Positions 8,836 through 17,626 of a stretch of 64,000 nucleotides of DNA are shown piece by piece. Made by a program: the position numbers and the translations under genes. Numbering within the stretch: the first letter of the stretch is position 1; each line of letters starts with the position of its first letter. The stretch is from Bdellovibrionaceae bacterium UBA2316. Its GTDB lineage: Bacteria > Bdellovibrionota > Bdellovibrionia > Bdellovibrionales > Bdellovibrionaceae. The stretch spans positions 3,115 through 67,114 of the forward strand of contig DDVI01000034.1 in assembly GCA_002345205.1 (NCBI GenBank), in the 5' to 3' direction. The notes beneath the pieces were generated by a model, which was given only the letters and a program-made list of their open reading frames with translations, did not search any database and was not told where the DNA came from.

Positions 8836-10220
8836 TGAAGAATAAAGGGACTTGGATTCTATTTGGCGTCGTCGTCCTTTTATCTCTGTACACTTACTTT
8901 GGTGAATACCAAGGCAAAGAAAAAGAGAAAACTAAGGAAGAACAGCAAGCGGTTATTCTAAAAGGAATCAATGTGGATCAGATTAACTTTGTAGAAGTAA
9001 ATAATCTGGACGAAAAAGTAACTATCAGTCGTAGTAATACGGGTTGGCAGGTGACTTCCCCTATTGCCGACGCGGCAGATAGCAATGACATCGAAAGCTG
9101 GTTGAAGCAATTGACGGACGAAAAGACGATTTCGGTAGCTGTTGAAGGTGCAGAAATTAAATGGGAATATTTTGGTTTTAACGTTCCCGTGAAAACGCTT
9201 ACTGTAAAAACTAGTTTAAACCAGCAATTGACGGTCGAAGTTTCTGAAAAGAAAAATTTTGAAGGTAATAGTTTCCTTCGGCTGCCAGGTGAAAACAAAG
9301 TGATGGTGGGCTCATCAAGTTGGTTGAGCCATGCAGGGAAAAAGCTTTTTGATCTTCGGAATAAAAATATCTTTCGCCATCAGCTTTCAAACGTTCAATC
9401 ATTTCAAGTAAAGAACAAAAGGAATCTAATTGAAATCATAAACAAAGAGGCTAAATGGATTGCGCCTAAACAACCGGACCTAGTTTTAGATCAAAACGTA
9501 ATTCGTGAAAACATCATCAAGATCAATGAACTTAAAGCTATCGAGTTTATTGCGGAAAAAGAGGGTGTTCCGGCGGCCAAAAAGAAATTAGGATTAGGCA
9601 CAAGTTCGGTGACGATCGAATTTAAACTAAGCGAAGGCACCTGGGTAGCAAACGTCTTTGAAGCCAAAGACAAGGGCGCCTACGTTGAAGTGGCGGGAAC
9701 TCAGCAGTTAATCAAGATCAATAACGAAATAATGGACCGTTTAAACAATTTAAGCCTTGTGAGTCTGCGTGACTATAAATTACCATTTGCAAGTTTTGAT
9801 AAAGCTAAAGTGAACGGGTTGTCGTATGTAACCACCCTTAAGAAAGCTGCATTGACGAAAAAGAATGGCAACTGGGAGCTGAATCCTGCCGATAGTGCAA
9901 ACGAAGTTCAACAAGACAAGGTTACTAGTTTGCTTGATGTGGTCAAAAATTTAACAGCTAAAGAGTATGTAAATACGGCTTCTTTAAAAAAAGATATCTC
10001 TAAACAAAAAATTGTTTTTACGGATGCTGAAAACAAAGTTTATTTTGAATTTCAATTCTCTGACCCTGAATCTAGAAAAGTTAATAACGAAGAAAGCTCC
10101 ATCCGTTATGCAAAAACAAATCTACATAACGAGCCATTTGTCATGGACGAGTCCGAGTTCCAAAAGCTCAGCTTGAACGACATAATTGGGTCAAAGAAAG
10201 AAGTAAAAAATGACAAATGA
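8835..10220 (+). CDS. DUF4340 domain protein
   Basis: 461 residues with one N-terminal membrane anchor (TWILFGVVVLLSLYTYF) and a long extracytoplasmic region made of repeated units of the form VEVNNLDEKVTISRSNTGWQ, the DUF4340 signature. Members regularly sit directly after a GldG-like gene and probably form part of the same envelope complex; no enzymatic activity is known. The ATG overlaps the GldG stop (TAATG), indicating coupled translation, and the 3' end overlaps the following kinase gene by 11 bases. Confidence 0.82.
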   Translation: MKNKGTWILFGVVVLLSLYTYFGEYQGKEKEKTKEEQQAVILKGINVDQINFVEVNNLDEKVTISRSNTGWQVTSPIADAADSNDIESWLKQLTDEKTISVAVEGAEIKWEYFGFNVPVKTLTVKTSLNQQLTVEVSEKKNFEGNSFLRLPGENKVMVGSSSWLSHAGKKLFDLRNKNIFRHQLSNVQSFQVKNKRNLIEIINKEAKWIAPKQPDLVLDQNVIRENIIKINELKAIEFIAEKEGVPAAKKKLGLGTSSVTIEFKLSEGTWVANVFEAKDKGAYVEVAGTQQLIKINNEIMDRLNNLSLVSLRDYKLPFASFDKAKVNGLSYVTTLKKAALTKKNGNWELNPADSANEVQQDKVTSLLDVVKNLTAKEYVNTASLKKDISKQKIVFTDAENKVYFEFQFSDPESRKVNNEESSIRYAKTNLHNEPFVMDESEFQKLSLNDIIGSKKEVKNDK

Positions 10221-11217
10221 GATTAAAATCTTTTCGCCAACGCGAGTAGATTTGGCCGGTGGTACACTGGATATGTGGCCTCTTTATAACTTCGTGGGCG
10301 GCGCTAAAACTGTTAACGTAGCCATTGATGTGTATTCTCAGGTCGAGTTAAAAAAAACCTCTGGTGCCGAGGTTACGATTGAATCTAGGGATCTTGGTTA
10401 TACTAAAACATTCGCAAATTTGGACGTTCTTCTTGCTAGCACTGAGCCGCAATTAACATTATACAAGCCATTGCTAGCTTTTTTTAAACCGGAGAGTGGT
10501 TTTCATCTGATCACGGCATCGCAAAGCCCGGTAGGAGCAGGACTTGGGGGAAGTTCAAGTTTAGTGATTTCCATGATGAAAGCATTTTATAAATTTTTAG
10601 CTCAGCCGATTCCGTCAAGTCACGAAGCGGTTCAGATTGCTCATAATTTGGAAGCGCAGATTTTGAATACACCTACTGGAACGCAAGACTACTATCCCGC
10701 GTTCAGTGGTGGGCTGAATATTTTAAATTACACGGCAAAAAATATTCAGCAAAATATCGTACCAATTGGCAGCACCCCGCTAAAGGAACATTTCTTGTTA
10801 GTATACACAGGTAAGGCACACCATTCTGGGATTAACAATTTTGAAGTGCTAAAATCTGCAGTAGCGAAAGACGCTAAAGTTATGGCTGCGCTTAATAGCT
10901 TAAAGGATGTTGCAGAGAAAACAGCGAATGCCTGTTTATCTAATGAGTGGAGCAAGCTGCCAGAAATCTTCGAGCACGAGTATAAATACAGAATTCAGCT
11001 GACCGAGCATTTTTCAAGTCCTGAAATTCGTCAGATCAAGGAAATTTCCCAGAAAACTGGGCAATCTCAGGTAAAAATCTGCGGGGCCGGTGGTGGCGGG
11101 TGCGTTCTTATCTGGACAGCTCCTGAAGTGAGATCTAGAATTATAAAAGAATGTCAAACTCAGGGGTTTCAAATTTTGAATTCTCAACCAGTGGATCTGG
11201 CTTCCAAAGATTCATAG
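10210..11217 (+). CDS. GHMP-family sugar kinase (heptose-7-phosphate kinase-like)
   Basis: 335-residue cytosolic kinase with the three GHMP motifs: substrate site PTRVDLAGGTLDMWP at residue 10, ATP loop SPVGAGLGGSSSLVIS near 107, and C-terminal CGAGGGGCVLIW near 294. The first and last resemble the HddA/DmhB type kinases that phosphorylate D-glycero-D-manno-heptose 7-phosphate for LPS or S-layer glycans; fucokinase-type activity is the alternative. It overlaps the DUF4340 gene by 11 bases, so it belongs to the ABC operon, hinting that the exporter may handle a glycan or act at the envelope. Substrate is not decided by sequence. Confidence 0.8.
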   Translation: MTNEIKIFSPTRVDLAGGTLDMWPLYNFVGGAKTVNVAIDVYSQVELKKTSGAEVTIESRDLGYTKTFANLDVLLASTEPQLTLYKPLLAFFKPESGFHLITASQSPVGAGLGGSSSLVISMMKAFYKFLAQPIPSSHEAVQIAHNLEAQILNTPTGTQDYYPAFSGGLNILNYTAKNIQQNIVPIGSTPLKEHFLLVYTGKAHHSGINNFEVLKSAVAKDAKVMAALNSLKDVAEKTANACLSNEWSKLPEIFEHEYKYRIQLTEHFSSPEIRQIKEISQKTGQSQVKICGAGGGGCVLIWTAPEVRSRIIKECQTQGFQILNSQPVDLASKDS

Positions 11218-12020
11218 GCCTGTCTTTGTCCGGGGGGAAGAACGATAAAGCGTGCGTAGCAGTTATCGAGTATTTCCCTAAATACCACAAAATCTTTTTA
11301 ACAAAAATCTACGATCGCATCGTTGGTGATATCCATCATTCCGCCGATCAAAAGATTATTGAAATTTTAGAAACTTATAAGGACTCAATCCAATCCGTAT
11401 CCGTCGATACGCCGTTTCAGTTACCGCTTTGTTTAGATTGTAAATTGAAATGTCCTGGCTATGAAGCATGCAAAATTGATCATATTGTATGGATGAGAAA
11501 ACAGATCCAGAAAAAACAGAAAAAGAAAAAAGTTAAGAAACAATTTACTCCCTACACTCAAAAATCTGTCGAATTTATAGTGAATGAAGAATTAGAAGAA
11601 AATTTTCAATTGCCTCATGCAATGGGTGCCAATTCCGCACCTTTGTTGGCCCGTTGCCTATTTCTAAAACGTAGGTTTGAAGCAGAATGGAACGAAGTGT
11701 TTCCAAAGTTATCCGTGTGGCGCATCGGTCGATCCATGAATATTTCAAAATCAGATCTGCGTTTCCACAAGCATGCGGTCTCTGGAAATGAAGTCCGGGA
11801 AAAAATATTAGAAGAGCTAGTAGATCATAAACTTGCTTTCGTGTACGACCAAGACAAGAAAATCATGGTACAGAATAATCACGCTTTTGAGGCCTTTGTA
11901 TGTGCATTGACGGGATTCCTGAAGTTTTTCGATCAAACAGAATCCCGCCCAAAAGATTTCCCAGAAAATGAAAGCTGGATTGATTTTCCCAAAGAGAAAA
12001 TCAAATGGGATAAGGTTTGA
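11151..12020 (+). CDS. DUF429-like (RNase H-fold) protein
   Basis: 289 residues. RNase H-fold landmarks of DUF429 proteins are visible: an N-terminal strand FIGLSLSGGKNDKACVAVIEY, a second acidic strand SVSVDTPFQLPL, and a C-terminal helix NNHAFEAFVCALTGFL. A Cys cluster CLDCKLKCPGYEAC (about 95-108) followed by a Lys-rich stretch suggests a metal site and nucleic-acid contact. The ATG at 11151 overlaps the kinase gene by 67 bases, but no later start in frame precedes the first strand. Last gene of the operon. Catalytic activity for this family is not established. Confidence 0.6.
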   Translation: MSNSGVSNFEFSTSGSGFQRFIGLSLSGGKNDKACVAVIEYFPKYHKIFLTKIYDRIVGDIHHSADQKIIEILETYKDSIQSVSVDTPFQLPLCLDCKLKCPGYEACKIDHIVWMRKQIQKKQKKKKVKKQFTPYTQKSVEFIVNEELEENFQLPHAMGANSAPLLARCLFLKRRFEAEWNEVFPKLSVWRIGRSMNISKSDLRFHKHAVSGNEVREKILEELVDHKLAFVYDQDKKIMVQNNHAFEAFVCALTGFLKFFDQTESRPKDFPENESWIDFPKEKIKWDKV

Positions 12021-12059
12021 AAGCCTAAAACTGCGCACACTAAGGGGCCAGTTCTTAGA

Positions 12060-12554
12060 TCAAAAGCAAGCTTGATTGTCGTCAATATAAGAATGCAATT
12101 TGGCTTCTATGGACGCCGACTCCATCTTTGTGTCTACAAAAATTTTTTTGTAGTTTTCTTTTAGAGTGATGCCAACTTCTTGAGGTTTGCAATCCAAAAT
12201 TGCAGATAGTGTATTGATCGTTTCCCCTTGGCCGCGGGTCGCTTCCACAGAAAGTTTATTTTTATTCGACTCGATAAATTCGGGTAGACGTTCCGCCTGA
12301 TTTATTTGGGTTGGTATAGTTTCCATGCAGTTTGACGTGCCAGAGGAAATCCCAAAGGCCTGGGATGACGTGATGTGATTTGAGGTAATAGCAATTAACT
12401 GATTTTCTTTTGGTTCAAACATCATGGAGCCAAAACCGCAGCCCGCAAAACCGTAACCGCCGTGTCCTTTGAGTTGGCTCTTTAAACCATCATTTTGATT
12501 TTTTCCAAATGCAAGTGAAGTCAAAAGAAGAAAAATAAGTGCGAACATTTTCAT
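12060..12554 (-). CDS. DUF3015 exported protein
   Basis: 164 residues with a cleavable signal peptide (KMFALIFLLLTSLAFG) and the DUF3015 core: GYGFAGCGFGSMMF, a segment of Thr/Ser-Asn repeats with QAFGISSGTSNC, and a helical C-terminal half ending in Cys-Phe. Three or more Cys suggest disulfides in the periplasm. Function of the family is unknown. ATG 12554 is chosen because GAGGTG lies directly upstream; a GTG two codons earlier overlaps that site. Its 3' end faces the DUF429-like gene. Confidence 0.8.
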   Translation of the reverse strand: MKMFALIFLLLTSLAFGKNQNDGLKSQLKGHGGYGFAGCGFGSMMFEPKENQLIAITSNHITSSQAFGISSGTSNCMETIPTQINQAERLPEFIESNKNKLSVEATRGQGETINTLSAILDCKPQEVGITLKENYKKIFVDTKMESASIEAKLHSYIDDNQACF

Positions 12555-12792
12555 AGTCACCTCTAATTCAGGTTAACGTCACTTTATCTTTTAGGCAATG
12601 GGTTGAAAAAAAGTTTACACGGTCGCGATATCTATTTTCATTAGTATTAGTTCTGAATTAAAAATTAGTTTTTCAAGCAAAGGCGACGACAAATCAGAAT
12701 CACAACCCAGGCCAATGGACTGGATAACTGCGTGCAGATCTGGATTACTGAATCCATGCGCTTTATGTCAATAATTAATAGGTCCGGATGAG

Positions 12793-12829
12793 TTGAGTTA
12801 TCGGTTTAATCTGTTAACCTAAAGATATC
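12793..12829 (+). promoter_or_regulatory. Predicted promoter giving a (nearly) leaderless mRNA
   Basis: TTGAGT (12793-12798), a 16-base spacer and TAACCT (12815-12820) resemble a sigma-70 promoter, with only nine bases between the -10 element and the ATG at 12830, so transcription would start at or just before the start codon. No Shine-Dalgarno sequence is present. The rest of the 270-base gap back to the DUF3015 gene shows no other gene. Confidence 0.35.
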
Positions 12830-13876
12830 ATGGCAGATTGGCGAAATAAATCCGATGTAAATGGCGACGTAGTGTTTTTCCGTTACGCACCGGAAGGTTT
12901 GGAAAAAGGTGCAGACGAAGTTTTCATTTGGGATTTGGATAAAACATATCTTGATACAACGATCGATTCTCTTCGTGGTTTGTTTAAAACCATCATGGAA
13001 CGAGCGTTGAATAAAAAAAATGTTCCCGGCACGGACACACTACTTAGAAACTTGGCTCAATTTCGTACAGAGCAAAAGGGAACAGAATATTTTCCAATTT
13101 ATTTTATCACAGCTAGTCCTCCGCAATTGGAAGATAGAATTTCTGAAAAATTTTATATCGACAATATCAATCCATTGGGTTGTTTTTATAAAGATAATTT
13201 AAAAAACTTAAAACCAGATCGGTTTTGGCGTTTAACAAAACAGGTTGGGTATAAACTCCAAGCCCTGATGCAATTGCGAACGCGCTTAAGTGAAAACGTA
13301 AAGCAAATCTGTTGGGGTGATGATAGTGAAAGCGATGCTATCATTTATAATTTATATTCTGATATTTGTGCACGTCGCATTTCCATCCAAGAAGTCCGCA
13401 GTATATTGGAGGAACTTTACGTAACGGGTGATCAGGTGGATACAATTCTGGATCTGCAGTTACAATGTCCAGAGCGTGATCCCGTAGAGAAAATATATAT
13501 CAACCTAGCAACAGACACCGACCCTGAGTATTACTTAAAATTTGGACGTCGAACGCTTCCGACTTACAACACGTTCCAAGTGGCTCTCGACCTTTTGCAA
13601 GATAAACGTTTGAGCTTTGATGGGTTGATGGAAGTGTTAAACGATATGGTTTACAACTATTACTACACAACTGAAGAACTGATTAAAAGTTTCGATGAAC
13701 TTATCCGTCGTGGCGTTTTGACTCAAGAAACCTATATCAATTTAAAACCAAAGTTTGTGGAGAAAGGCATTTTGTACCCATCCTACGAACCGTCTTCAAG
13801 TAGCTTTGATAAAACGTTATATATTGAGGAACCTTGGGTTCAAGAACACGTCGATTATTTAAACGAATATCGTTAA
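12830..13876 (+). CDS. HAD-like phosphatase-domain protein
   Basis: 348 residues, cytosolic. The first half has HAD-type motifs: IWDLDKTYLDTT (nucleophile Asp, motif I, about residue 35), YFITASPPQLEDRI (motif II), a Lys in FYKDNLKNLKP, and GDDSESDAIIY (motif IV). This order resembles the APP1 catalytic domain (DUF2183) that acts on phosphatidate in eukaryotes. The C-terminal 150 residues are helical with an unusual run of Tyr (MVYNYYYTTEELI) and have no known match. Monocistronic, probably leaderless. The substrate is unknown. Confidence 0.65.
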   Translation: MADWRNKSDVNGDVVFFRYAPEGLEKGADEVFIWDLDKTYLDTTIDSLRGLFKTIMERALNKKNVPGTDTLLRNLAQFRTEQKGTEYFPIYFITASPPQLEDRISEKFYIDNINPLGCFYKDNLKNLKPDRFWRLTKQVGYKLQALMQLRTRLSENVKQICWGDDSESDAIIYNLYSDICARRISIQEVRSILEELYVTGDQVDTILDLQLQCPERDPVEKIYINLATDTDPEYYLKFGRRTLPTYNTFQVALDLLQDKRLSFDGLMEVLNDMVYNYYYTTEELIKSFDELIRRGVLTQETYINLKPKFVEKGILYPSYEPSSSSFDKTLYIEEPWVQEHVDYLNEYR

Positions 13877-13878
13877 AA

Positions 13879-14655
13879 CTATTCGAAATTAAGTGGAATG
13901 ACCGTCGAGATAGGCTCACCATCAAATGCTTTAAATTCAATGCGATTTAAAACTTCAAACAGACATGATTTGAAACTTGAGTCAGTCAGGATAGAGCTCG
14001 CTACAGTTGGATTACTGACGCGACCATTGCGTTCAATCGTGAATGCCAACGTCACAGAGCCAGATACGCCCGGAGTTTTCTGCAAAAGTTTATTATAGCA
14101 CTGTAAGAACTTAGTTTTGTGCGCCTGAATCGTATCACCAATAATTGTTTCAGAAAGTTTATCATTCGAGCCGTACGCATTTAAACCACCGGTCTTATTC
14201 GGAGAGTTTTGCGAGGCCACCCATTGTTCCCATTCCTGCAAACGAATGCGTTGTCCTTGGTAGGAAACAGAAACGTTGCCTTGAGAGCCATAGCTTTCAA
14301 TCGAGAATGAACCTTTAGATAAAATAATCAGTAAGACATCACGCTCTTGATCGATGATGACTTTCGTTTCTTGGTTTAAGCGAATTTTAGTTCCATTTTT
14401 GAATTGAAGTTCAACTCGGCTTTGTTTGTGAGTTTCAATAGTATCCAAAACCATTAAAGGTTCAGAATCCGCCAGTTGATGTGATCGTGATTGATTCTTG
14501 CGAGTCAGAGAGGCATTGCCAGAAAGTTTTTCGATTTGGCCCAGCTGTTGAGGTTTTGTTGAAATTTTGCTGGGCTTAGAAAGCAGATAACCGATGGTAA
14601 TGAAGCCAATGCCTAAAAATAAAAAAATGTAAGTATAAATATTACCTTTAAGCAT
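13879..14655 (-). CDS. FecR-like / AgmX-PglI C-terminal domain protein
   Basis: 258 residues: one N-terminal membrane anchor (IYTYIFLFLGIGFITIGYLL), a FecR-type beta segment (VELQFKNGTKIRLNQETKV, about 80-130), and a C-terminal TonB-like/AgmX domain with CYNKLLQKTPGVSGSVTLAF and the conserved Cys in FKSCLFEVL. Such proteins in deltaproteobacteria-like lineages belong to envelope or gliding machineries; the precise role here is unknown. Downstream of secG on the same strand with a 12-base gap, so probably cotranscribed. Confidence 0.72.
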   Translation of the reverse strand: MLKGNIYTYIFLFLGIGFITIGYLLSKPSKISTKPQQLGQIEKLSGNASLTRKNQSRSHQLADSEPLMVLDTIETHKQSRVELQFKNGTKIRLNQETKVIIDQERDVLLIILSKGSFSIESYGSQGNVSVSYQGQRIRLQEWEQWVASQNSPNKTGGLNAYGSNDKLSETIIGDTIQAHKTKFLQCYNKLLQKTPGVSGSVTLAFTIERNGRVSNPTVASSILTDSSFKSCLFEVLNRIEFKAFDGEPISTVIPLNFE

Positions 14656-14667
14656 TGATAGATCAGA

Positions 14668-15096
14668 TTACTTCTTTTCTACAGGAGCTGTCGTAGACGG
14701 AGGCGTTGTTGCGCCTGGAGGATTCGCCGTTGGATCAGTTACTTTGTTAGCGTCGTCAGTAACGGTGCTTGGTTTTGCTTCCTGTGGTGGAACAGGAGTT
14801 GTTGGGCTGTTCTCTGGGATTGGGCTAGTTGTAGTCGTTGAGTTCATTTGGTCTACGACTGATTTGTTGTCGTGAGCTAAGAAGTAAGTCAAAGCGATGC
14901 ACGAAGCTGCAAATAGGATAGCTACCCATTTAGTTAAGGTAGCGGCCAGAGTTTGAGCGCCTGTAGCGCCTAACAATGAATTAGAACCGCTACCACCGAT
15001 ACCAAGAGCGCCGCCACCTTTAGAATCTTGCATAAGAACAAGGCCGCAAAGAGCAACAGTAACGATGATGTGTAACACAGATAAAAAATCAACCAT
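14668..15096 (-). CDS. secG: Protein translocase subunit SecG
   Basis: SecG assists SecYE during protein export across the inner membrane. Residues 1-75 show the family pattern: first membrane helix (LSVLHIIVTVALCGLVLMQ), the conserved QDSKGGGALGIGG loop, a SLLGATGAQTLAATLTKW segment, and the second helix (VAILFAASCIALTYFLA). A 65-residue Pro/Thr-rich tail, absent from enterobacterial SecG, extends into the periplasm or cytoplasm. Divergent from tmk; cotranscribed with the FecR-like gene. Confidence 0.93.
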   Translation of the reverse strand: MVDFLSVLHIIVTVALCGLVLMQDSKGGGALGIGGSGSNSLLGATGAQTLAATLTKWVAILFAASCIALTYFLAHDNKSVVDQMNSTTTTSPIPENSPTTPVPPQEAKPSTVTDDANKVTDPTANPPGATTPPSTTAPVEKK

Positions 15097-15236
15097 GGGT
15101 AAACCTCTAGTAAAAATTATGACGTCAGAATATTCCCAGGAATATCTAAGCTAAATGGATTTTTCTCAATTCATAACTCCGTGCATAAAACTAAATATGT
15201 CTTTATCTTTCAAGGCAATTACCTCCATATAACCCC

Positions 15237-15872
15237 ATGGCATTTATCGTATTCGAAGGGCTCGACGGCTCAGGCAAGAGCACTCTGATGAATCGGCTCT
15301 CTCAAGTTTTAAACGATCAAAAAATTGATCATGATATGACCCGCGAACCCGGTGGTACCGAGTTAGGGGACATGTTACGTGACTTAATTCTGGCCAAGGG
15401 CCCAAACGCCCCAGTCCCGCGGGCTGAACTTCTGATGTACGAAGCGTCGCGTGCCCAATTAGTAGAAACATGGATTAAGCCTCGATTAGAAAAAGGTCGG
15501 TGGGTTATTTCAGACCGTTTTGCCGCCAGCTCGGTCGCGTTTCAGGCGGGTGGTCGCAATATCGCTGAATCCGATGTTGTTTGGTTGAATCAATTTGCAA
15601 CAACAGGGTTAGATCCTGACTTGTATATTTTACTCGATATCACGGTTGAAGAATCAAAAAATCGCCGTCAAAAACGTCAAGACGCTACAAACGTAGCCGA
15701 AGATCGCATTGAGGCAGAAAAAGACGATTTCCATAATCGTGTACGCGAAGGTTTTTTGAAGCAAGCCCAAAACAATCCTAAGCAGTGGTTTGTCGTATCG
15801 GCAGAATTATCAACTGAAAAAATGCTAGAACTAGTCCTTGACCGCATGAGGAAAGATAAATGGCTCAAATAG
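15237..15872 (+). CDS. tmk: Thymidylate kinase
   Basis: Phosphorylates dTMP to dTDP. P-loop FEGLDGSGKST at residue 4, the TREPGGT motif near 36 (dTMP contact), DRFAASSVAFQ near 95 and a lid region with paired Arg (NRRQKRQD). 211 residues is the normal length. First gene of tmk-holB-tatD, a classic linkage in bacteria; holB overlaps by 13 bases. Confidence 0.96.
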   Translation: MAFIVFEGLDGSGKSTLMNRLSQVLNDQKIDHDMTREPGGTELGDMLRDLILAKGPNAPVPRAELLMYEASRAQLVETWIKPRLEKGRWVISDRFAASSVAFQAGGRNIAESDVVWLNQFATTGLDPDLYILLDITVEESKNRRQKRQDATNVAEDRIEAEKDDFHNRVREGFLKQAQNNPKQWFVVSAELSTEKMLELVLDRMRKDKWLK

Positions 15873-16825
15873 CAGCGCAGGTGATTGGTCACAGGAATCA
15901 GTGGGAACAAGTTAAGAAAATTATTTCTTCTGATTTGCTGTCTGGATCGTTCTTGTTCGCCGGCCCTGAAGGGATCGGGAAAAAGAAAATGGCGCTAGCG
16001 GCGGCTCAATATTTTTTGTGTGAAACTAAATCGGGCTGTGGTCAATGTGGATCATGCCGGCGGGTCGAATCGGGCACGCACGAAGGTTTGCTTTTGATTG
16101 ACGAAGCTGATGATATTTTGAAAATGGACGAAGTCCATAAGATCAAAGAATTTCTGAAGTTAAAATCCTTAAGTCACTCTCGCTTTATTATCATCAATAA
16201 CTCTCACAAAATGAATATTCCCACTTCGAATGCTTTATTGAAAACATTAGAAGAGCCGCCAGAGGGTGTGTACTTCTTTTTAATTTCATCTCGTATGAGT
16301 GGTTTGCTAATGACCATCAAATCGCGCTGCCGACTGATTCCCTTTTCGATCTTAACAGAAAAAGATTTAGAACGCGTAAGTTTGATGAATGACTTCACTC
16401 TTACTAATTTTAAAAACAGTGGGCAATTACACTTGGTTTCAAAAAGCCAAGACAAAGAATTTCGCTCGGTAGTTGAGTTAGCGTGTGAAATTCTGGATTG
16501 TATCGCCGAGGGCCGATTTACACCGCTAACAGACGCGCATAAATCAACTGTAAAAAATAAAGATCAATTTCAGGACTTGATTACGTATTTAGAAATTCTA
16601 GTTCGTGATATCTTACTAACTCAGTCGGCGCATGGTGAATCGGAAGCGGCCGTTTATTTTGAAGAGTATCGTAAAGATATTCAGGCTTGGTCTCTGGTTA
16701 ACAGCGCGGTTTGGTCACAATTTTACGAAATTTTGGAAATTAAAAAAGAAGATTTATTTTTGAGTCCCGATTCGAATTTGTTTATAGAATCATTGATCGT
16801 CGATAATTTAAGGAGTGTTGTTTAG
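15860..16825 (+). CDS. holB: DNA polymerase III subunit delta'
   Basis: Clamp-loader AAA+ subunit. Visible: Walker A-like GPEGIGKKKM at 36, zinc module CETKSGCGQCGSC (about 53-65), Walker B-like LLLIDEADD, sensor region NNSHKMNIPTSNALLKTLEEPP and the Arg-containing KSRCRLIPF. 321 residues. Overlaps tmk by 13 bases and shares a TAGTG stop-start junction with tatD, so all three are one transcript. Confidence 0.92.
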   Translation: MAQIAAQVIGHRNQWEQVKKIISSDLLSGSFLFAGPEGIGKKKMALAAAQYFLCETKSGCGQCGSCRRVESGTHEGLLLIDEADDILKMDEVHKIKEFLKLKSLSHSRFIIINNSHKMNIPTSNALLKTLEEPPEGVYFFLISSRMSGLLMTIKSRCRLIPFSILTEKDLERVSLMNDFTLTNFKNSGQLHLVSKSQDKEFRSVVELACEILDCIAEGRFTPLTDAHKSTVKNKDQFQDLITYLEILVRDILLTQSAHGESEAAVYFEEYRKDIQAWSLVNSAVWSQFYEILEIKKEDLFLSPDSNLFIESLIVDNLRSVV

Positions 16826-17604
16826 TGGCTGATTTTTATTGGACGGACATGCATGCTCACCTCGATAAGCTTGAAGAAGGCCCGGAAAAAGCGATTGAAG
16901 CGGCATTGGCGCAGAATGTGAATCGCATTGTTACGATTGCTACGGACCCTGATGATTTAAAAACTGTATTGGAGTATGCTGATAAGTACAGTCCTCATGT
17001 GTACTGCACGTTGGGAATTCATCCTCATGAGGGCGTGACGTATTCACCTGAAGTTCGTCAGTTTATCAAACTAAACGCCACTCATCCACGTGTGATTGCA
17101 ATTGGCGAAATCGGCTTAGATTATTATTATGAACAATCGCCAAAAAAAGAACAACTAGACGCCTTTCGAGACCAGTTAGAGTTAGCTAAAGAGTTAGGTT
17201 TACCCATTGAAATACACACACGGGATGCTGAGCCTGATACAGTGAATTTGTTAAAAGAATACGAAGGCAAAGTGAAGGGCATAATTCACTGCTTTACAGG
17301 AACACAATGGTTAGCCGATCAGTGTCTGGCATTGGGATATAACATTTCTATTTCTGGTATTGTGACATTTAAAAATGCGACAGAGTTACGCAAAGTCGTA
17401 GAAAGCATTCCGCTCGATCGCCTTCATGTGGAAACTGATTCGCCCTTCTTGGCGCCGGTTCCAATGCGGGGTAGGCAAAACACGCCTAGTTACGTGGTGC
17501 ACACGGCACAGTTTGTAGCCGATTTGAAAAAGATTTCCTTAGCAGATTTATGTTTACAAACGAACAAAAATGCGGAAAAAATGTTCCCCAAACTATTGAA
17601 TTGA
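16825..17604 (+). CDS. tatD: TatD-family metal-dependent deoxyribonuclease
   Basis: Cytosolic TIM-barrel hydrolase. Metal ligands are seen in order: TDMHAHLD (His pair, residue 8), GEIGLDYYY (Glu, about 92), PIEIHTRDA (His, about 130), GIIHCFTG (His, about 155) and VETDSPFLAP (Asp, about 205). 259 residues. Family members act as 3'-5' exonucleases or D-aminoacyl-tRNA deacylases. GTG start overlapping the holB TAG stop. Confidence 0.94.
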   Translation: MADFYWTDMHAHLDKLEEGPEKAIEAALAQNVNRIVTIATDPDDLKTVLEYADKYSPHVYCTLGIHPHEGVTYSPEVRQFIKLNATHPRVIAIGEIGLDYYYEQSPKKEQLDAFRDQLELAKELGLPIEIHTRDAEPDTVNLLKEYEGKVKGIIHCFTGTQWLADQCLALGYNISISGIVTFKNATELRKVVESIPLDRLHVETDSPFLAPVPMRGRQNTPSYVVHTAQFVADLKKISLADLCLQTNKNAEKMFPKLLN

Positions 17605-17626
17605 CAGCTTTTTAGTGGAGAATCTC

